Notes under the pieces: model-generated
Databases searched by the model: none
What the model saw: the letters and a program-made list of their open reading frames with translations, nothing else
Told to the model about the DNA's origin: nothing
Shown here: one piece after another, positions 35,050-43,547 of the stretch
Numbering within the stretch: position 1 is the first letter of the stretch
Layout of the letters: each line of letters opens with the position of its first letter
NCBI GenBank assembly: GCA_965218555.1
Contig: OZ244625.1
Span: 4,464,001-4,528,000 of the forward strand
Length of the DNA: 64,000 bases
Reading direction: 5' to 3'
Source of the DNA: JAPPLB01 sp965218555
Lineage (GTDB): Bacteria; Acidobacteriota; Terriglobia; Bryobacterales; UBA6623
Position numbers and translations under genes: made by a program

Positions 35050-38000
35050 ATGAAACGCACGAGCGAAACGGCTTTCGAAACCGCTATCGAAGCGCACTTG
35101 CTGGCGAACGGCTACGCGCCCGTCGCCGGAGGCGGCTTCGACCGCGAACACGCCATCTTCCCCGATACGGTCCTGGCCTTCATCCGCGAGACCCAGCCGA
35201 AGGAGTGGGCCAAGCTGGAAAGGCTGCTCGGCGGCAAGACCGGCGATCAGGTGCTCTCTGACCTGTGCAAGTGGATGAACGCTCACGGCGTGCTCGCGAC
35301 GCTGCGGCACGGGTTCAAGTGCTACGGCCGAACGCTCCGCGCGGCGTATTTCAAGGCGGCGCACGAGCTGAACCCGGAACTCGAAGGGCGCTATGCCGCC
35401 AACCGCTTGGGGCTTACGCGCCAACTCCATTTCTCGCCGCGCTCCGAGCAGTCGCTCGACGTCACGTTGAGCCTGAACGGCATTCCGGTAGTGACTCTGG
35501 AGCTGAAGAACCCGCTCACCGGCCAGACCGTCGAGGACGCGCGCCGCCAGTACCAACAAGACCGCGACCCTCGTGAGCCGATCTTCGAGTTCAAGCGCCG
35601 CGCGCTGGTCCATTTCGCCGTGGACACCGAGTCGGTGCTCATGACCACCCGGCTGGCGGGCGCGGCGACGCGCTTTCTCCCCTTCAACAAGGGTTGCGGC
35701 GGTGCGGCCGGCAACCCGCCCGATCCGACCGGGCGAACCTATCGCACGGCTTATCTGTGGGAAGAGGTGCTGCAACGCGACAGCCTGCTCGACATGCTCG
35801 CCCGCTTCATCCACTTGCAGGTCGACGAGAAGCGCGACGACCGGGGCGCCAAGGTCAAGGCGGAGTCCATGATCTTCCCCCGCTACCATCAGCTCGATGC
35901 GGTGCGGTTGCTGGTGGACGCCGCGGGCAGGGAGGGCGTGGGGCGCAACTACCTGGTCGAGCACTCCGCCGGCAGCGGCAAGAGCAACACTATCGGATGG
36001 CTGGCCCATCGGCTCGCATCCCTGCACGATGCGGCCAACGAGCGCATTTTCGACAGCGTGATCGTGGTTACGGACCGCGTTGTGCTCGACCAGCAACTCC
36101 AGGACACGATCTACCAGTTCGAGCACAAGCGCGGCGTCGTGCAGCGGATTGAGGAGAGTTCGAAGCAGCTCGCCCAAGCTCTCGAAAACGCGGTTCCGAT
36201 CGTAATCACCACACTTCAGAAGTTTCCATTCGTGTCGCGCCAACTCCTGAAAATGGCCGAGGACCGGGGCGAGGAGGGAACCGGTGTCCTTCCTACCCGG
36301 CGCTGCGCCGTCATCGTGGACGAGGCGCATAGCTCCCAGGGCGGCGAGACCGCCACCGACCTCAAGCAAGTGCTGGGCGGCGAGGGGCTGAGGGAAAAAG
36401 CTAAAAAACGCGCCGCCGAGGAAGGCCGTGAAAACATGGAGGAGCTGTTCCGCAGCATGGCCAAGCGCGGCCGGCAGGCGAACTTGAGCTTCTTCGCCTT
36501 CACCGCCACGCCGAAGCACAAGACTCTCGCTGTGTTCGGCCGCGGCGGGAACCCCGCGCACCGCTACACCATGCGCCAGGCCATCGAGGAAGGGTTCATC
36601 CTCGACGTGCTCAAGCACTACACCACCTACGAGACATACTTCCGGCTGCTCAAGGCCTGCGAGGAAGATCCCAACGTGGAGCGCAAGAGGGCGGCGCAGG
36701 CGCTGGCGCGGTTCATGAAGTTGCATCCGCACAATGTCGCGCAGAAGACCGAGGTGATGGTCGAGCATTTCCAGGCCGTCACCGGGCACAGGATCGGCGG
36801 CCGAGCCAAAGCGATGGTGGTGACGGGTTCGCGCCTCGAAGCGGTTCGCTACAAGCAGAGCTTCGACCGCTACATCCAAAAAAAGGGCTACGCCATCAAG
36901 TCGCTGGTCGCTTTCTCCGGCAAGGTGGAGGACGACAAGCTCGCGGGCGTGACCTATACCGAGCCGGGCATGAACCATGGCATCTCCGAGAAGGAGCTGC
37001 CCGAGAAGTTCGCGACGCAGGAGTATCAGGTATTGCTTGTCGCGGAGAAATATCAGACCGGGTTCGATCAGCCGTTGCTGCACACGATGTATGTGGACAA
37101 ACGCCTCGCGGGGATTCAGGCCGTGCAAACGTTGTCCCGGCTGAACCGTACTCATCCGCGCAAGGAAGACACGTTCGTTCTCGACTTCGTGAACGGCCGC
37201 GAGGAGATTCAGGAAGCTTTCAAAGCCTATTACGAAGGCGCCGAGATGGGCGAGGAAGTGGACCCTGCGCGGATGTACGCGATCAAGGCCGAGCTGGATG
37301 CGTCGGGGGTCTATCTCGACGAGGAGGTCGAGCGATTCTGCGCGGTCTATTTCAAGCCGAAGCGACGGCAGAGCGTATTGGATCACCAAGCCATGAATGC
37401 CGCGCTCGATCCGGCGGTGTCGCGCTTCACCATCCGCCGTGACGAGGACGAAGAAGAGGCGGAAGACTGGCGCGGCAAGGTCCAGGCGTTCCTGAACCTG
37501 TACGCGTTTCTGAGCCAAGTGATACCTTACCAGGACTCCGATTTGGAGCGGTTGTACGTGTTTCTCCGCCACCTTGCGGCCAAACTGCCCCGCCGCAAGA
37601 GCGGACGTGAGTACCGCTTCGATGACGAGGTGCAGCTTGAGTATTATCGGCTGCAGAAGATCAGCGAAGGTTCCATCTCGCTCGCGGAAGGCGAGGCGCG
37701 GCCGCTCGATGGGCCAACGGAAGTCGGGACCGGATTGGCGCGCCCGCAAGCGGTCCCGCTCTCGCAGCTCATCGACATCGTCAATGCACGCTTCGGCACG
37801 GACTTCAACCAGGCGGACCAGCTCTTCTTCGATCAGGTCGTCGAAGCGGCGATGACGAACGACGGAGTGCGGCAGGCGGCAATCGTGAACCCCGGCGACA
37901 AGTTCGAGTTGGTGTTCAAGGGTCTGCTCAAGAATCTGTTCGCCGAACGGATGGACCAGAACGAGGACATCTTCGTACGGTTCATGAACGACGAATCGTT

Positions 38001-38595
38001 TCAGAATGTGGTGACGAGTTGGATGTCGTCGGAAGCGTACCGGCGCTTGAGGAGCGACCCAGGCGCCGGCCCGGAACGCGAGGTGACCGCCGCACTGCCG
38101 CCGACTTTGCGGCTCGTCAAACCCCCGGCCGAGCAACGTTATGCCACCTGCCTGCCTCTGGTGCCTCTCAAGGCCGCCGCGGGCGCATTCAGCAACACCC
38201 AGCACGTCGAAGACGATGACTTCGATTGGGTAACGGTAGAGTCGAGACGCCGCCTCCGACGCGGCATGTTCGTAGCCCAAGTCGTGGGAAAGTCGATGGA
38301 ACCGGCCATCCCTGATGGCTCCTATTGCCTTTTTCGGGCGCCGGTGGAGGGCGCGCGCCAGGGCAAGACCGTGCTCGTCCAGATGCGCGACGATACGGAC
38401 CCTGAGAGCGGCCAGCGTTATACGGTCAAGCGCTACAAGAGCAAGAAAGTGGCCGACGGAGATTCTTGGCGTCACACGAGAATCAGCCTGAATCCGATCA
38501 ATCCCGACTTCCAGCCGATCGTTCTGACCAGCGCAGACGAGGGGCAGTTTCAGGTCATTGCCGAGGTCGTTGAGGTGCTCGGCGGCAGCCAATGA
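35050..38595 (+). CDS. hsdR: type I restriction subunit HsdR fused to LexA/S24-like autoprotease domain
   Basis: The 1181-residue subunit has an N-terminal PD-(D/E)xK nuclease region (Asp137 in SLDVTL, Glu151-x-Lys153 in LELKNP), then SF2 helicase motifs AGSGKS (307-312) and DEAH (424-427) with ATP-driven translocation, and an EcoEI-like C-terminal helical part to about 1000. It then continues for ~150 residues into a LexA/S24 peptidase fold: PLVPLKAAAGAF with Ala1044-Gly1045 at the cleavage-site position, GKSMEPAIPDG with Ser1082, and YTVKRYK with Lys1127. The LexA spacing (about 35 from Gly to Ser, 37 from Ser to Lys) is approximately kept (37 and 45). The ATG at 35050 is preferred over the longer frame. 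hsdM and hsdS lie ~2.7 kb upstream. Confidence 0.88.
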   Translation: MKRTSETAFETAIEAHLLANGYAPVAGGGFDREHAIFPDTVLAFIRETQPKEWAKLERLLGGKTGDQVLSDLCKWMNAHGVLATLRHGFKCYGRTLRAAYFKAAHELNPELEGRYAANRLGLTRQLHFSPRSEQSLDVTLSLNGIPVVTLELKNPLTGQTVEDARRQYQQDRDPREPIFEFKRRALVHFAVDTESVLMTTRLAGAATRFLPFNKGCGGAAGNPPDPTGRTYRTAYLWEEVLQRDSLLDMLARFIHLQVDEKRDDRGAKVKAESMIFPRYHQLDAVRLLVDAAGREGVGRNYLVEHSAGSGKSNTIGWLAHRLASLHDAANERIFDSVIVVTDRVVLDQQLQDTIYQFEHKRGVVQRIEESSKQLAQALENAVPIVITTLQKFPFVSRQLLKMAEDRGEEGTGVLPTRRCAVIVDEAHSSQGGETATDLKQVLGGEGLREKAKKRAAEEGRENMEELFRSMAKRGRQANLSFFAFTATPKHKTLAVFGRGGNPAHRYTMRQAIEEGFILDVLKHYTTYETYFRLLKACEEDPNVERKRAAQALARFMKLHPHNVAQKTEVMVEHFQAVTGHRIGGRAKAMVVTGSRLEAVRYKQSFDRYIQKKGYAIKSLVAFSGKVEDDKLAGVTYTEPGMNHGISEKELPEKFATQEYQVLLVAEKYQTGFDQPLLHTMYVDKRLAGIQAVQTLSRLNRTHPRKEDTFVLDFVNGREEIQEAFKAYYEGAEMGEEVDPARMYAIKAELDASGVYLDEEVERFCAVYFKPKRRQSVLDHQAMNAALDPAVSRFTIRRDEDEEEAEDWRGKVQAFLNLYAFLSQVIPYQDSDLERLYVFLRHLAAKLPRRKSGREYRFDDEVQLEYYRLQKISEGSISLAEGEARPLDGPTEVGTGLARPQAVPLSQLIDIVNARFGTDFNQADQLFFDQVVEAAMTNDGVRQAAIVNPGDKFELVFKGLLKNLFAERMDQNEDIFVRFMNDESFQNVVTSWMSSEAYRRLRSDPGAGPEREVTAALPPTLRLVKPPAEQRYATCLPLVPLKAAAGAFSNTQHVEDDDFDWVTVESRRRLRRGMFVAQVVGKSMEPAIPDGSYCLFRAPVEGARQGKTVLVQMRDDTDPESGQRYTVKRYKSKKVADGDSWRHTRISLNPINPDFQPIVLTSADEGQFQVIAEVVEVLGGSQ

Positions 38596-38656
38596 GATCC
38601 GAGGCCCGCGAGTCCGGCCTCTTGGACAACTGCTCAATATGGTGACGGCATAGCTT

Positions 38657-39076
38657 CTAATCGAGGTTCCGGCCCGACGAAGATAGTGTGAGCCGGCCGT
38701 GCTTCACGCCCTTGGTGCTGATGAGAGCGTTTGCAATCTGATTCACAGCGGCCGCCTTGCCCTTGATGAGCAAGACTTCGAGGCAGTTTTCATGGTCGAG
38801 GTGCACGTGCAGCGTCGAGAGGATAGAGTCGTGGTGATCGTGCTGAAGGTCGAGAAGCTTGTCGTTCAGTTGTCGGACATGGTGGTTGTAAACCAGCGTC
38901 ACGGACCCGACGACTTCGCTTTCGGGCGACTTCCAGCTCTCCTCGACCAGTTCGTTTCGAATCAGATCTCGGAAGGCCTCTGAGCGGTTCGGGTAGCCGC
39001 GCTGCTCGATCAGCTCATCGAACTTCTCGAGGAGATCGGCGTCGATCGCCACGCCAATCCGAGTGAGATTACTCAT
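38657..39076 (-). CDS. nikR: NikR nickel-responsive transcriptional regulator
   Basis: The 139-residue regulator has an N-terminal ribbon-helix-helix (LTRIGVAIDADLLEKFDELI) and a C-terminal ACT-like nickel domain. The metal ligands are His79, His90, His92 and Cys98, at the spacings of E. coli NikR (76, 87, 89, 95). It represses nickel uptake when nickel is abundant. No nikABCDE, hydrogenase or urease gene is within the window, so its targets lie elsewhere. It is convergent with hsdR. Confidence 0.92.
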   Translation of the reverse strand: MSNLTRIGVAIDADLLEKFDELIEQRGYPNRSEAFRDLIRNELVEESWKSPESEVVGSVTLVYNHHVRQLNDKLLDLQHDHHDSILSTLHVHLDHENCLEVLLIKGKAAAVNQIANALISTKGVKHGRLTLSSSGRNLD

Positions 39077-39135
39077 TTGGAAGCCAGCCTACAGCAGACC
39101 CGAGCCGGACGCAAGGAGCCCCGATCCGGCCCCTG

Positions 39136-39165
39136 GCAGCCCGTAGTGAAAGTCACGCGGGCTGC
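39136..39165. repeat. compressed family 1 repeat hairpin
   Basis: GCAGCCCG and CGGGCTGC form a perfect 8-bp stem around 14 bases that include GTGAAAGTCAC, the family 1 terminal repeat. There is no interior. It abuts the PQQ dehydrogenase gene: the gene's stop TAG begins at the last base, so the element may serve as its terminator. Confidence 0.65.
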
Positions 39166-40754
39166 TAGGGCAGGGCAAAAACGTAGTAGGCTCGTCCGCC
39201 CGAAGTGGCGACATATTGCTTGCCGTCCACCAGGAAGGAGATCGGGTTCGACCGGATGATGCCGCCGGTTTGAAAGTCCCACAGCGGCTTGCCTGTCGAC
39301 GCATCAAGAGCATAGAAGTTCCCTTCGTTCGAGCCTCCGAATACCAGCCCGCCGGCGGTAGCCATGACGCCCGTCCACAATGGCGAAGGGGTCCGAAAAT
39401 CCCAGACTCGTTCACCGGTGTCCGCCCGCAGCGCACGGACCGAACCCCACGCCTTGTCGCCGTCGAGCCGTCGCTCGCCACCGCCCACGAACACCTTGCC
39501 CGGCTCGTATTTGGCTTCGCCCTTGAAATAGTACGAGCCCATCTCGCGAACGGGGACATAGAGCAGCTTTGTAATCGGGCTGTACGAAGGGCTCATCCAG
39601 TTCGTCGCACCCTGCAAGCTGGGATAGACCAGATTCCCGTCAACCGTCGGCTCCTTGCCGGGCAGCAGAATCGGGCGGCCCGTTTTGTCAATGCCTTTGG
39701 CCCAGGTCTGCGTCGAGTACTCCGTCCCCAGAAGGAATTCGCCCGTTTCGCGATCGAGCAGGTAGTAGAAGGCATTGCGATTCACGAACGCGACGACCTT
39801 GCGCTGCCGGCCGGCGATCGGCATGTCGATCAGCACCGGTATCTGATTCGAGTCCCAGTCATGTACATCGTGCGGCGTGAACTGGAAGTGCCAACGCAAT
39901 TTTCCTGTTGGGGCTTCGATCGCCAGCAATGAGCAGGTGTAGAGGTTGTCTCCGGGGCGCGAATCGCCGTTCCAGTCCGGTCCGGGATTGCCTGTGCCCC
40001 AATAGAGCAGGTCTAACTCCGGGTCGTATGAGCCTGTCAGCCATGTCGCGCCGGCGCCCGTCTTCCAGCTATCGTCTCCCCAAGTGTCATTGCCCGGTTC
40101 GCCGGGTCCGGGGATGGTATAGCTTCGCCAGGCACGCTTGCCCGTCTCGGCGTCGTAGGCGTCGAGAAATCCTCGAATGCCCGCTTCGCCGCCGCTGATC
40201 CCGACGATGATCTTGCCGTCAATCGCCAGCGGAGCGGCCGTGATCGAGTACCCCAGCTTGTTCTCGGCGACCTTCGTCTTCCAGCGCAACCCGCCGGACT
40301 TCGCGTCGAGAGCGACAAGGTGCGCATCGAGGGTTCCAAAATAGAACGTCTCGCCCAACAGAGCGCCGCCGCGATTGGTTCGACCGAACCCGATGTTCAG
40401 CACGCCCTCGGGCATGGCGTGCTGATACGTCCAGAGCGGACGTCCGGTCCTCACATCCAACGCCGTGACCCGCGCCTCGAGCTCCGTCACGTACATCACT
40501 CCGTCGGCGGCCAGCGGCGTTGTTTCGATCTCACCGGAGCCCTCTACCTGATAGACCCAGACCGGCCGGAGATCCGAGACGTTCTCAGTGCTGATTTGAT
40601 CCAGCTTGGAAAACCGTTGCCCATGGTATGCGCCCGAGTACGTCAGCCACGAACCCGGTTCCTGATCGGCGTTGCGAAGGCGCTCGTAGGGTACTTGCGC
40701 AATCACGAACTGCGCGCAGATCAGCGCCGCCGGCACGATCGCGGCGAGCTTCAC
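39165..40754 (-). CDS. PQQ-dependent alcohol dehydrogenase-like quinoprotein
   Basis: The 529-residue protein has a signal peptide (to about residue 19, ALICAQFVIAQ) and a quinoprotein propeller with motifs ALDVRTGRPLWTY, ALDAKSGGLRWKT, AIEAPTGKLRWHF, LLDRETGEFLLG and ALDASTGKPLWDF. GNDTWGDDSWKTGAG and PHDVHDWDSNQ are close to the type II alcohol dehydrogenase active-site segments. It would oxidise an alcohol or aldehyde in the periplasm and pass electrons to the cytochrome c encoded just upstream, whose stop overlaps this ATG by 4 bp. Unlike many such dehydrogenases it has no fused heme domain, so the separate cytochrome is the natural partner. Confidence 0.9.
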   Translation of the reverse strand: MKLAAIVPAALICAQFVIAQVPYERLRNADQEPGSWLTYSGAYHGQRFSKLDQISTENVSDLRPVWVYQVEGSGEIETTPLAADGVMYVTELEARVTALDVRTGRPLWTYQHAMPEGVLNIGFGRTNRGGALLGETFYFGTLDAHLVALDAKSGGLRWKTKVAENKLGYSITAAPLAIDGKIIVGISGGEAGIRGFLDAYDAETGKRAWRSYTIPGPGEPGNDTWGDDSWKTGAGATWLTGSYDPELDLLYWGTGNPGPDWNGDSRPGDNLYTCSLLAIEAPTGKLRWHFQFTPHDVHDWDSNQIPVLIDMPIAGRQRKVVAFVNRNAFYYLLDRETGEFLLGTEYSTQTWAKGIDKTGRPILLPGKEPTVDGNLVYPSLQGATNWMSPSYSPITKLLYVPVREMGSYYFKGEAKYEPGKVFVGGGERRLDGDKAWGSVRALRADTGERVWDFRTPSPLWTGVMATAGGLVFGGSNEGNFYALDASTGKPLWDFQTGGIIRSNPISFLVDGKQYVATSGGRAYYVFALP

Positions 40755-41527
40755 GGGTTCCTCCGAAGACTCGCGAGATACGCGATCAAGTCCTCCAGTT
40801 CCTGAGGCGACAGCGACTCTTGGTAGCTCGGCATCAGCGTCTTTCCGAACTCGCGGCGCAGCTCGCGCAGCGTCGTCTTGCGGAGCGAGTGGAAACGGTT
40901 CGACACATCGCGGAGTTGAATCGAGAAGACGTCCTCGTTGATCCGCAAGCCCCGAATTTCTTTTCCCCCCTCCGTCACGGCGGCGATGAGCAACAGGCCG
41001 TCAGGCAGCGTGGCGCCAGGCTCGACGAGCGCCTCGCGAAGATACCGCGGACCGCGTCTATCGCCGATGGTCGTAAGCTCGGGACCAAGGCTGCCCCCTT
41101 CGCCAGAGATAACGTGGCAGATCGCGCAACCCTTGGCCTCATAGATTCGTTGGCCTTCCGATGCGTCTCCGGGAATATCATCCGCCCTCACTTGACCGAG
41201 TGCGCGAACGTATCCCGCCACCTGCCAGGTCTCGCTCTCGGATAGCCAGCTTCCCGGCATGCGCCCCTTTACTCCGTCCCGGATGACCTCGTACAAAGCC
41301 TTGTTGTCTCGCGCCCGGTCAAGCACGGGACGCTGCAGTGACGGGCCGGTGCCGCCAGCTCCGTCAATACCGTGGCAAAGGGCGCACTGAGCCTTGTAGA
41401 TCCGTTCTCCATGTCCCAGGTCTTCGTCGCTGAGGCGGGCGACAGGATCATCCTGCGCGATGCCCCGCCAGGCTCCACACGACAGTATGGACACGGTCAA
41501 TAGCAGCGGCGCCGTCATTCTCCGCAT
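40751..41527 (-). CDS. di-heme cytochrome c, partner of PQQ dehydrogenase
   Basis: The 258-residue periplasmic protein has a signal peptide and two CxxCH heme motifs, CALCH (48-52) and CAICH (134-138), with downstream Met ligands plausible (GRMPGSW for heme 1). The second domain continues into LLLIAAVTEGGKEIRGLRIN and QESLSPQELEDLIAYLASL, as in acidobacterial and planctomycete heme-binding domains. It should take electrons from the PQQ dehydrogenase that overlaps its end. ATG at 41527 is chosen because it starts the signal peptide; an ATG three codons later at 41518 is possible. The frame is open upstream but without homology. Confidence 0.85.
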   Translation of the reverse strand: MRRMTAPLLLTVSILSCGAWRGIAQDDPVARLSDEDLGHGERIYKAQCALCHGIDGAGGTGPSLQRPVLDRARDNKALYEVIRDGVKGRMPGSWLSESETWQVAGYVRALGQVRADDIPGDASEGQRIYEAKGCAICHVISGEGGSLGPELTTIGDRRGPRYLREALVEPGATLPDGLLLIAAVTEGGKEIRGLRINEDVFSIQLRDVSNRFHSLRKTTLRELRREFGKTLMPSYQESLSPQELEDLIAYLASLRRNP

Positions 41528-41970
41528 CGACCTATGAAGATGGCGCAGTTGTATGGAGAAAGCAAGCCTGTGAACCAGAGAAGCGGTTCCTTCCACATAG
41601 CTCCAGTCCGACTCCGCGGAAGCACACACCGCGAGCCAGTCAGTGAGCCGAGACGCACATTCTATTCGAGACCGGTTCTCGTCATCGTACGCCTGATTCG
41701 GAAACGAACATCGGCACCCTCCGTAGCGAGCCTCACAATCGGGCCTTGGCCTTGTCTGAATGGAGCAGAAGTTTTCAGTTCCAGACCCATCATGCCCTGG
41801 GGTATCGGACGCCTCGGGCGTCCTGGGCTCGATTCGGCGGCTCCCCATCCATTCCACCTGCAACCGGCCCACCGGCCACTGCTGGAACTTGCATGGATGC
41901 AGTAATCATCATCGCTGCAGCAGGTCAGGTGTAGCTATGTACGGGATCGGCAGACAGCCAGAGCGCACGA
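41528..41970. other. non-coding or unassigned gap
   Basis: Between the cytochrome gene and the family 2 element there is no frame with family similarity. Short open frames overlap in several directions and share no codon pattern. It may hold the cytochrome promoter. No hairpin or RNA fold was recognised by eye. Confidence 0.5.
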
Positions 41971-42653
41971 TTGTCGGCGCGATGGGAGAAGTTCCCCTGG
42001 TGAGCCAAGCAGAACGTTCCCCTTCGGCTCGAGGTACTGAAGCCCTTCAGTCTTGTTTTCGCCGCCCCGGCCTGCTTAGCATGATGACAGCGAGGCGGGA
42101 ATCCTGGCCCCTGCGAAGAAAAAAGCGGAGGAGAAAGCGGAGAAAAAATCGAGGAGGTGAGATCACGCCCATGCTTCTGCGACGAAGTTTGTTCTTCGTA
42201 GCGCCGGCAACCCCGGCCGGCAGGATGAGGTGCAAGCCGCCTGCGCCAGCAACACAGCCTTTAAGGTTTACCACGATTCACGAAACACGCAACACGGCTT
42301 TTATGTTTTTCACGAGACACGAATCACGAAACACGAATCACGGACTTTGGGGCCGTTCGGTTCGCCGTGGGTGCGCAAGGGTCGCACAACCAGAAACCGC
42401 CGTCCGGACCACTGCACCCGCCGCCCAGTCACTGTTTCCCTGTTCACTTTTGTTCACTATTGTTCGGCATTGTTCGGCATTGTTCGGCTAAAAATATTGC
42501 CTCGGAGCAAGTGTCCTCGCCCCGTCCGCCGTTCTCGGCGGGCTTCAAGACGAGTGCCGTTAGCCGCAGTTCCCGTCGCCCTGCAGGCACGTTCCTCTGC
42601 GGCGAACGCCAAATGAAACCATGATGCGAAAGGAGGACGTTCTCTATTGCGCC
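41971..42653. mobile_element. MITE-like non-autonomous element, family 2, copy B
   Basis: About 683 bp, an inverted copy of 2028-2562. Left end TGTCGGCGCGATGGG and right end TTGCGCCGACA are inverted terminal repeats. Shared inner blocks: GAGCCAAGCAGAACGTTCCC, the GAGGAGGTGAGATCAC-like block (copy A reads it on the other strand), the CGACGAAGTTTGTTCTTCG hairpin block, the 10-bp array, and CCGTCCGCCGTTCTCGG. It contains an extra ~100 bp between hairpin and array (with repeated ACGAATCACGAAACACG-like text). No transposase. Confidence 0.65.
42441..42490. repeat. 10-bp tandem repeat, 5 units (TGTTCGGCAT-like)
   Basis: Five units in register: two TGTTCAC-type units, two TGTTCGGCAT and one TGTTCGGCTA. 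Same place in the element as the CAATTCCGGG array of copy A. Confidence 0.85.
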
Positions 42654-42672
42654 GACAGCCCGAGCGCACTAT

Positions 42673-42701
42673 TTGACCGCTCTCCGAACGACTGATAGAC
42701 T
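42673..42701 (+). promoter_or_regulatory. sigma70-like promoter for the rpmH operon
   Basis: TTGACC and TAGACT are 17 bp apart, starting 20 bp after the end of the family 2 element and ending 61 bp before rpmH. The spacing is ideal and the boxes differ from consensus by one and two bases. Position and strand are right for rpmH-rnpA-yidD-yidC. Confidence 0.45.
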
Positions 42702-42762
42702 AAGATTTCTGCGATCTTGAGCGGATCTGCGGTGGTGAGTGTGGCCGCTTGTCGCTAAAGGA

Positions 42763-42909
42763 ATGCCCAAGCGAACGTATCAACCGAACCGAAGACAGCG
42801 GGCCAAGCGGCATGGTTTTCGCGCCAGAATGAAGTCTCCCGGTGGTCGGAAGGTGCTGGCGAATCGCCGGGCCAAGGGCCGGCATGTGCTCACCGTCAGC
42901 TCCGAATGA
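42763..42909 (+). CDS. rpmH: 50S ribosomal protein L34
   Basis: The 48-residue protein MPKRTYQPNRRQRAKRHG... continues with GFRARMKSPGGRKVLANRR and ends HVLTVSSE, the standard L34 pattern of highly basic residues. AAAGGA lies 4 bp before the ATG. It starts the conserved rpmH-rnpA-yidD-yidC-jag-mnmE group; dnaA, often next to it, is not here. Confidence 0.97.
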   Translation: MPKRTYQPNRRQRAKRHGFRARMKSPGGRKVLANRRAKGRHVLTVSSE

Positions 42910-43288
42910 GCATTTCGATTCCGGAATCCCTGTTTCTCAACGCTTCCCGAAGTCCCGGCGCCTCAGAAAGAGAGCTGAGTTCCAGAGAGTGTATGAGCAG
43001 GGTCGGCGTATCCGAAGCTCACTCTTTACGGCCCATGTTCGAGACGCGGAAACGACGGCGCCCGGCCGCGTGGGACTGACCGTTCCGCGCGCCATCGGCA
43101 AGGCTGTTGTCAGGAACCGGGTCAAGCGCAGATTGCGGGAGGCCGTCCGGCGGCACTGGCTGGAGTTGCCGGATGGCTTGGAGGTAGTGCTCCACGCGCG
43201 TCGCCCGATTGCCGGCGTCGCTTGGTCGCGTTTGGAGATTGAAGTCCAGCGAGTGTTTCAAGCTGCGAAGAATGCAAGCTCGACATAG
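42884..43288 (+). CDS. rnpA: ribonuclease P protein component
   Basis: The 134-residue basic protein contains KSRRLRKRAEFQRVYEQG and the signature VGLTVPRAIGKAVVRNRVKRRLREAVRRH, which contacts the RNase P RNA and precursor tRNA leader. Its start probably overlaps the end of rpmH; ATG 42884 is the nearest in-frame start before the homology, and a longer ATG at 42842 is less likely. Overlapping starts of rnpA with rpmH are common. yidD starts 16 bp before its stop. Confidence 0.92.
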   Translation: MCSPSAPNEHFDSGIPVSQRFPKSRRLRKRAEFQRVYEQGRRIRSSLFTAHVRDAETTAPGRVGLTVPRAIGKAVVRNRVKRRLREAVRRHWLELPDGLEVVLHARRPIAGVAWSRLEIEVQRVFQAAKNASST

Positions 43289-43547
43289 CAAGGTGTCGAA
43301 CGGAAGCCATCCGGCCGAACAGCGTGGCTTCGGCCAGCGGATCGTCATCTTCTGTCTACTTTTCTACAAGTCCGCTCTCTCTCCCATGCTGCCTTCGTTC
43401 TGCAAGTTCTATCCCACCTGCTCGGTCTACGCCAGAGAGGCTGTCGAGCGTCACGGTGTCCGCCGAGGGTTGGCCCTTGCGGCCCGTCGACTGCTCTCCT
43501 GTCGACCGTTTTCTCAGGGTGGTATCGACCCCGTGCCTGATGTCTAA
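43272..43547 (+). CDS. yidD: membrane protein insertion efficiency factor YidD
   Basis: The 91-residue protein has the YidD core: a hydrophobic IVIFCLLFYKSALSPMLP helix, the CKFYPTCSVYAREAVERHG cysteine motif and the SCRPFSQGGIDPVPDV tail. It aids YidC-dependent insertion of membrane proteins. ATG 43272 gives a normal-length product; the frame upstream is in rnpA. It overlaps rnpA by 17 bp at its start and yidC by 8 bp at its end. Confidence 0.92.
   Translation: MQARHSKVSNGSHPAEQRGFGQRIVIFCLLFYKSALSPMLPSFCKFYPTCSVYAREAVERHGVRRGLALAARRLLSCRPFSQGGIDPVPDV

Noticed and set aside
34972..38637. 1221-codon antisense frame over hsdR
   Set aside because: Shadow of hsdR; the sense frame has all helicase and nuclease motifs.
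42654..42762. oriC near rpmH
   Set aside because: No DnaA-box cluster (TTATCCACA-like) and no dnaA next to it.
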